Source of the DNA: an uncultured Clostridia bacterium
Lineage (GTDB): Bacteria; Bacillota; Clostridia; Oscillospirales; Ruminococcaceae
DNA: 14,721 nucleotides
Assembly: GCA_937901805.1 (NCBI GenBank)
Contig: CALDJI010000070.1
Coordinates: 1-14,721 of the forward strand
Direction: 5' to 3'
Notes under the pieces: generated by a model
Databases searched by the model: none
What the model was told of the DNA's origin: nothing
What the model saw: only the letters and a program-made list of their open reading frames with translations
Made by a program: the position numbers and the translations under genes
Shown: positions 13,885 to 14,721 of the stretch, piece by piece
How positions within the stretch are numbered: position 1 is the stretch's first letter
Layout: every line of letters starts with the position of its first letter

Positions 13885-14721
13885 ATGAGAGGATATGGCA
13901 TGATCGATGTCAATCAACCGGGTTGGCTGGAAAAAGATAGGCCAACTGCTGATCCGATGGGAGCAGTTGTCCGTCCGATTGCAGTTGCCCCCTGTTCCAG
14001 CGATACGCACGCTATGCACGGGGGATCGGGAAGAATCCAAAACCGCATTCTCGGCCACGAGGCAGTCGGGGAAGTTGTGGAAGTCGGCAGCCTTGTGAAA
14101 AATTTTCATCCCGGTGATGTCGTTGTTGTTCCCTGTTGCACACCAAACTGGACGGAAAAAGCAATGCAAAAACGCGGAGGAAATAATGCCCATGATTCCG
14201 GCATGATGAAGAGTTTTAAGTTTTTAAGCAGTATTGACGGCGTTTTTGCAGAATTTTTTCATGTCAATCAGGCGGATTCCAATCTGGTTCTGCTTCCCAA
14301 AAATGTTTCTGTCGATGCAGCCCTGATGACAGTAGACATGATGTCTACTGGTTTTTATGGCGTCGAAATGGCCAACGTACAGTTCGGCGACACTGTTGTT
14401 GTCTTTGGTATTGGCCCGGTTGGACTGATGGCAGTAGCTGGCGCGGCCCTTAGAGGAGCAGGAAGAATTATTGCCATTGGTACTCGTCCAAACTGTGTTG
14501 CCCTGGCAAAAGAATACGGTGCCACTGACATCGTCAGTTACAAAGACGGTGATGTTGTAGAACAAATCCTGAAAATGGAAGGACAGGTTGACTCAGTCAT
14601 TATTGCAGGCGGAAATGCCAACAGCATGAATCAGGCGCTTTCCATTACAAAACCGAATGGAACAATTGCAAATGTCAATTTCTACGATGCATCTGAGCAA
14701 TTTGAAATTCCCACCTATCTT
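13885..14721 (+). CDS. NADP-dependent zinc secondary alcohol dehydrogenase (isopropanol dehydrogenase family), 3' end cut by the window
   Basis: 279 of roughly 350 residues are present. The sequence closely follows Clostridium beijerinckii and Thermoanaerobacter secondary alcohol dehydrogenases, which interconvert ketones such as acetone with secondary alcohols. Visible landmarks are AVAPCSSDTH with Cys37, GHEAVGEVVEVGS with His58-Glu59, and MTVDMMSTG with Asp151, which together give the catalytic Cys-His-Asp zinc site. Gly175-Ile-Gly-Pro-Val-Gly180 is the nucleotide fold. Thr200-Arg201-Pro202 sits where NADP-specific relatives have Ser-Arg-Pro, so NADP(H) is expected. The family lacks the structural zinc Cys cluster, and none is seen here. 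The ATG at 13885 follows AGGAGG by 8 bases. It is the only plus-strand gene and is divergent from the ftsEX unit. Confidence 0.93.
   Translation, partial: MRGYGMIDVNQPGWLEKDRPTADPMGAVVRPIAVAPCSSDTHAMHGGSGRIQNRILGHEAVGEVVEVGSLVKNFHPGDVVVVPCCTPNWTEKAMQKRGGNNAHDSGMMKSFKFLSSIDGVFAEFFHVNQADSNLVLLPKNVSVDAALMTVDMMSTGFYGVEMANVQFGDTVVVFGIGPVGLMAVAGAALRGAGRIIAIGTRPNCVALAKEYGATDIVSYKDGDVVEQILKMEGQVDSVIIAGGNANSMNQALSITKPNGTIANVNFYDASEQFEIPTYL

Noticed and set aside
13837..14193. Minus-strand open frame over the alcohol dehydrogenase start
   Set aside because: The plus strand encodes an evident secondary alcohol dehydrogenase with its zinc site and AGGAGG.

Overview
The window looks like chromosomal DNA of an anaerobic low- to mid-GC Bacillota, most likely a clostridial (Oscillospiraceae/Ruminococcaceae-like) bacterium. 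This rests on the PyrR-type attenuator, AGGAGG-type ribosome sites, GTG/TTG starts, the greA-lysS and ftsE-ftsX-peptidase neighbourhoods, and a secondary alcohol dehydrogenase of the Thermoanaerobacter/Clostridium beijerinckii type. I see no transposase, integrase, phage gene, CRISPR array, tRNA or rRNA. Nearly everything is on the minus strand, so transcription runs from high to low coordinates. Only the alcohol dehydrogenase at the right edge is on the plus strand.

Right to left. (1) 13885-14721, plus: 5' part of an NADP-type zinc secondary alcohol dehydrogenase. (2) An AT-rich divergent intergenic region (13409-13884) with a strong minus-strand promoter. (3) A cell-wall block: a PucR/CdaR-like regulator, ftsE, ftsX, then two tandem paralogous coiled-coil M23 peptidases, then an S41 (CtpA/CtpB) processing protease. 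Hairpin terminators follow ftsX, the second M23 gene and the S41 gene. FtsEX is known to switch on peptidoglycan hydrolases through extracellular coiled coils, and both M23 proteins carry such coiled coils plus a complete set of zinc ligands. They are therefore the likely clients. (4) A membrane-protein operon (6405-4112): zinc ribbon plus DUF4190-like protein, zinc ribbon plus CD225/dispanin protein, DUF2752 protein, and an unrecognised 265-residue protein. (5) A strong promoter and a structured leader ahead of greA, then a terminator-like hairpin, then lysS. (6) A one-TM hypothetical protein ending in a strong terminator. (7) At the left edge, pyrR with a classical pyr promoter, PyrR-binding loop and attenuator.

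Main anomalies: pyrR is broken by an apparent single-base deletion near 157, although its leader is well preserved; greA has a TTG start and a leader holding a terminator-like hairpin; greA and lysS are separated by a hairpin with a T-tract and little room for a new promoter; the FtsEX partner gene is duplicated. I found no clearly unprecedented system. The nearest candidates are the zinc-ribbon/CD225/DUF2752 operon with its unknown fourth gene, and the regulator-FtsEX-double-M23-S41 block.
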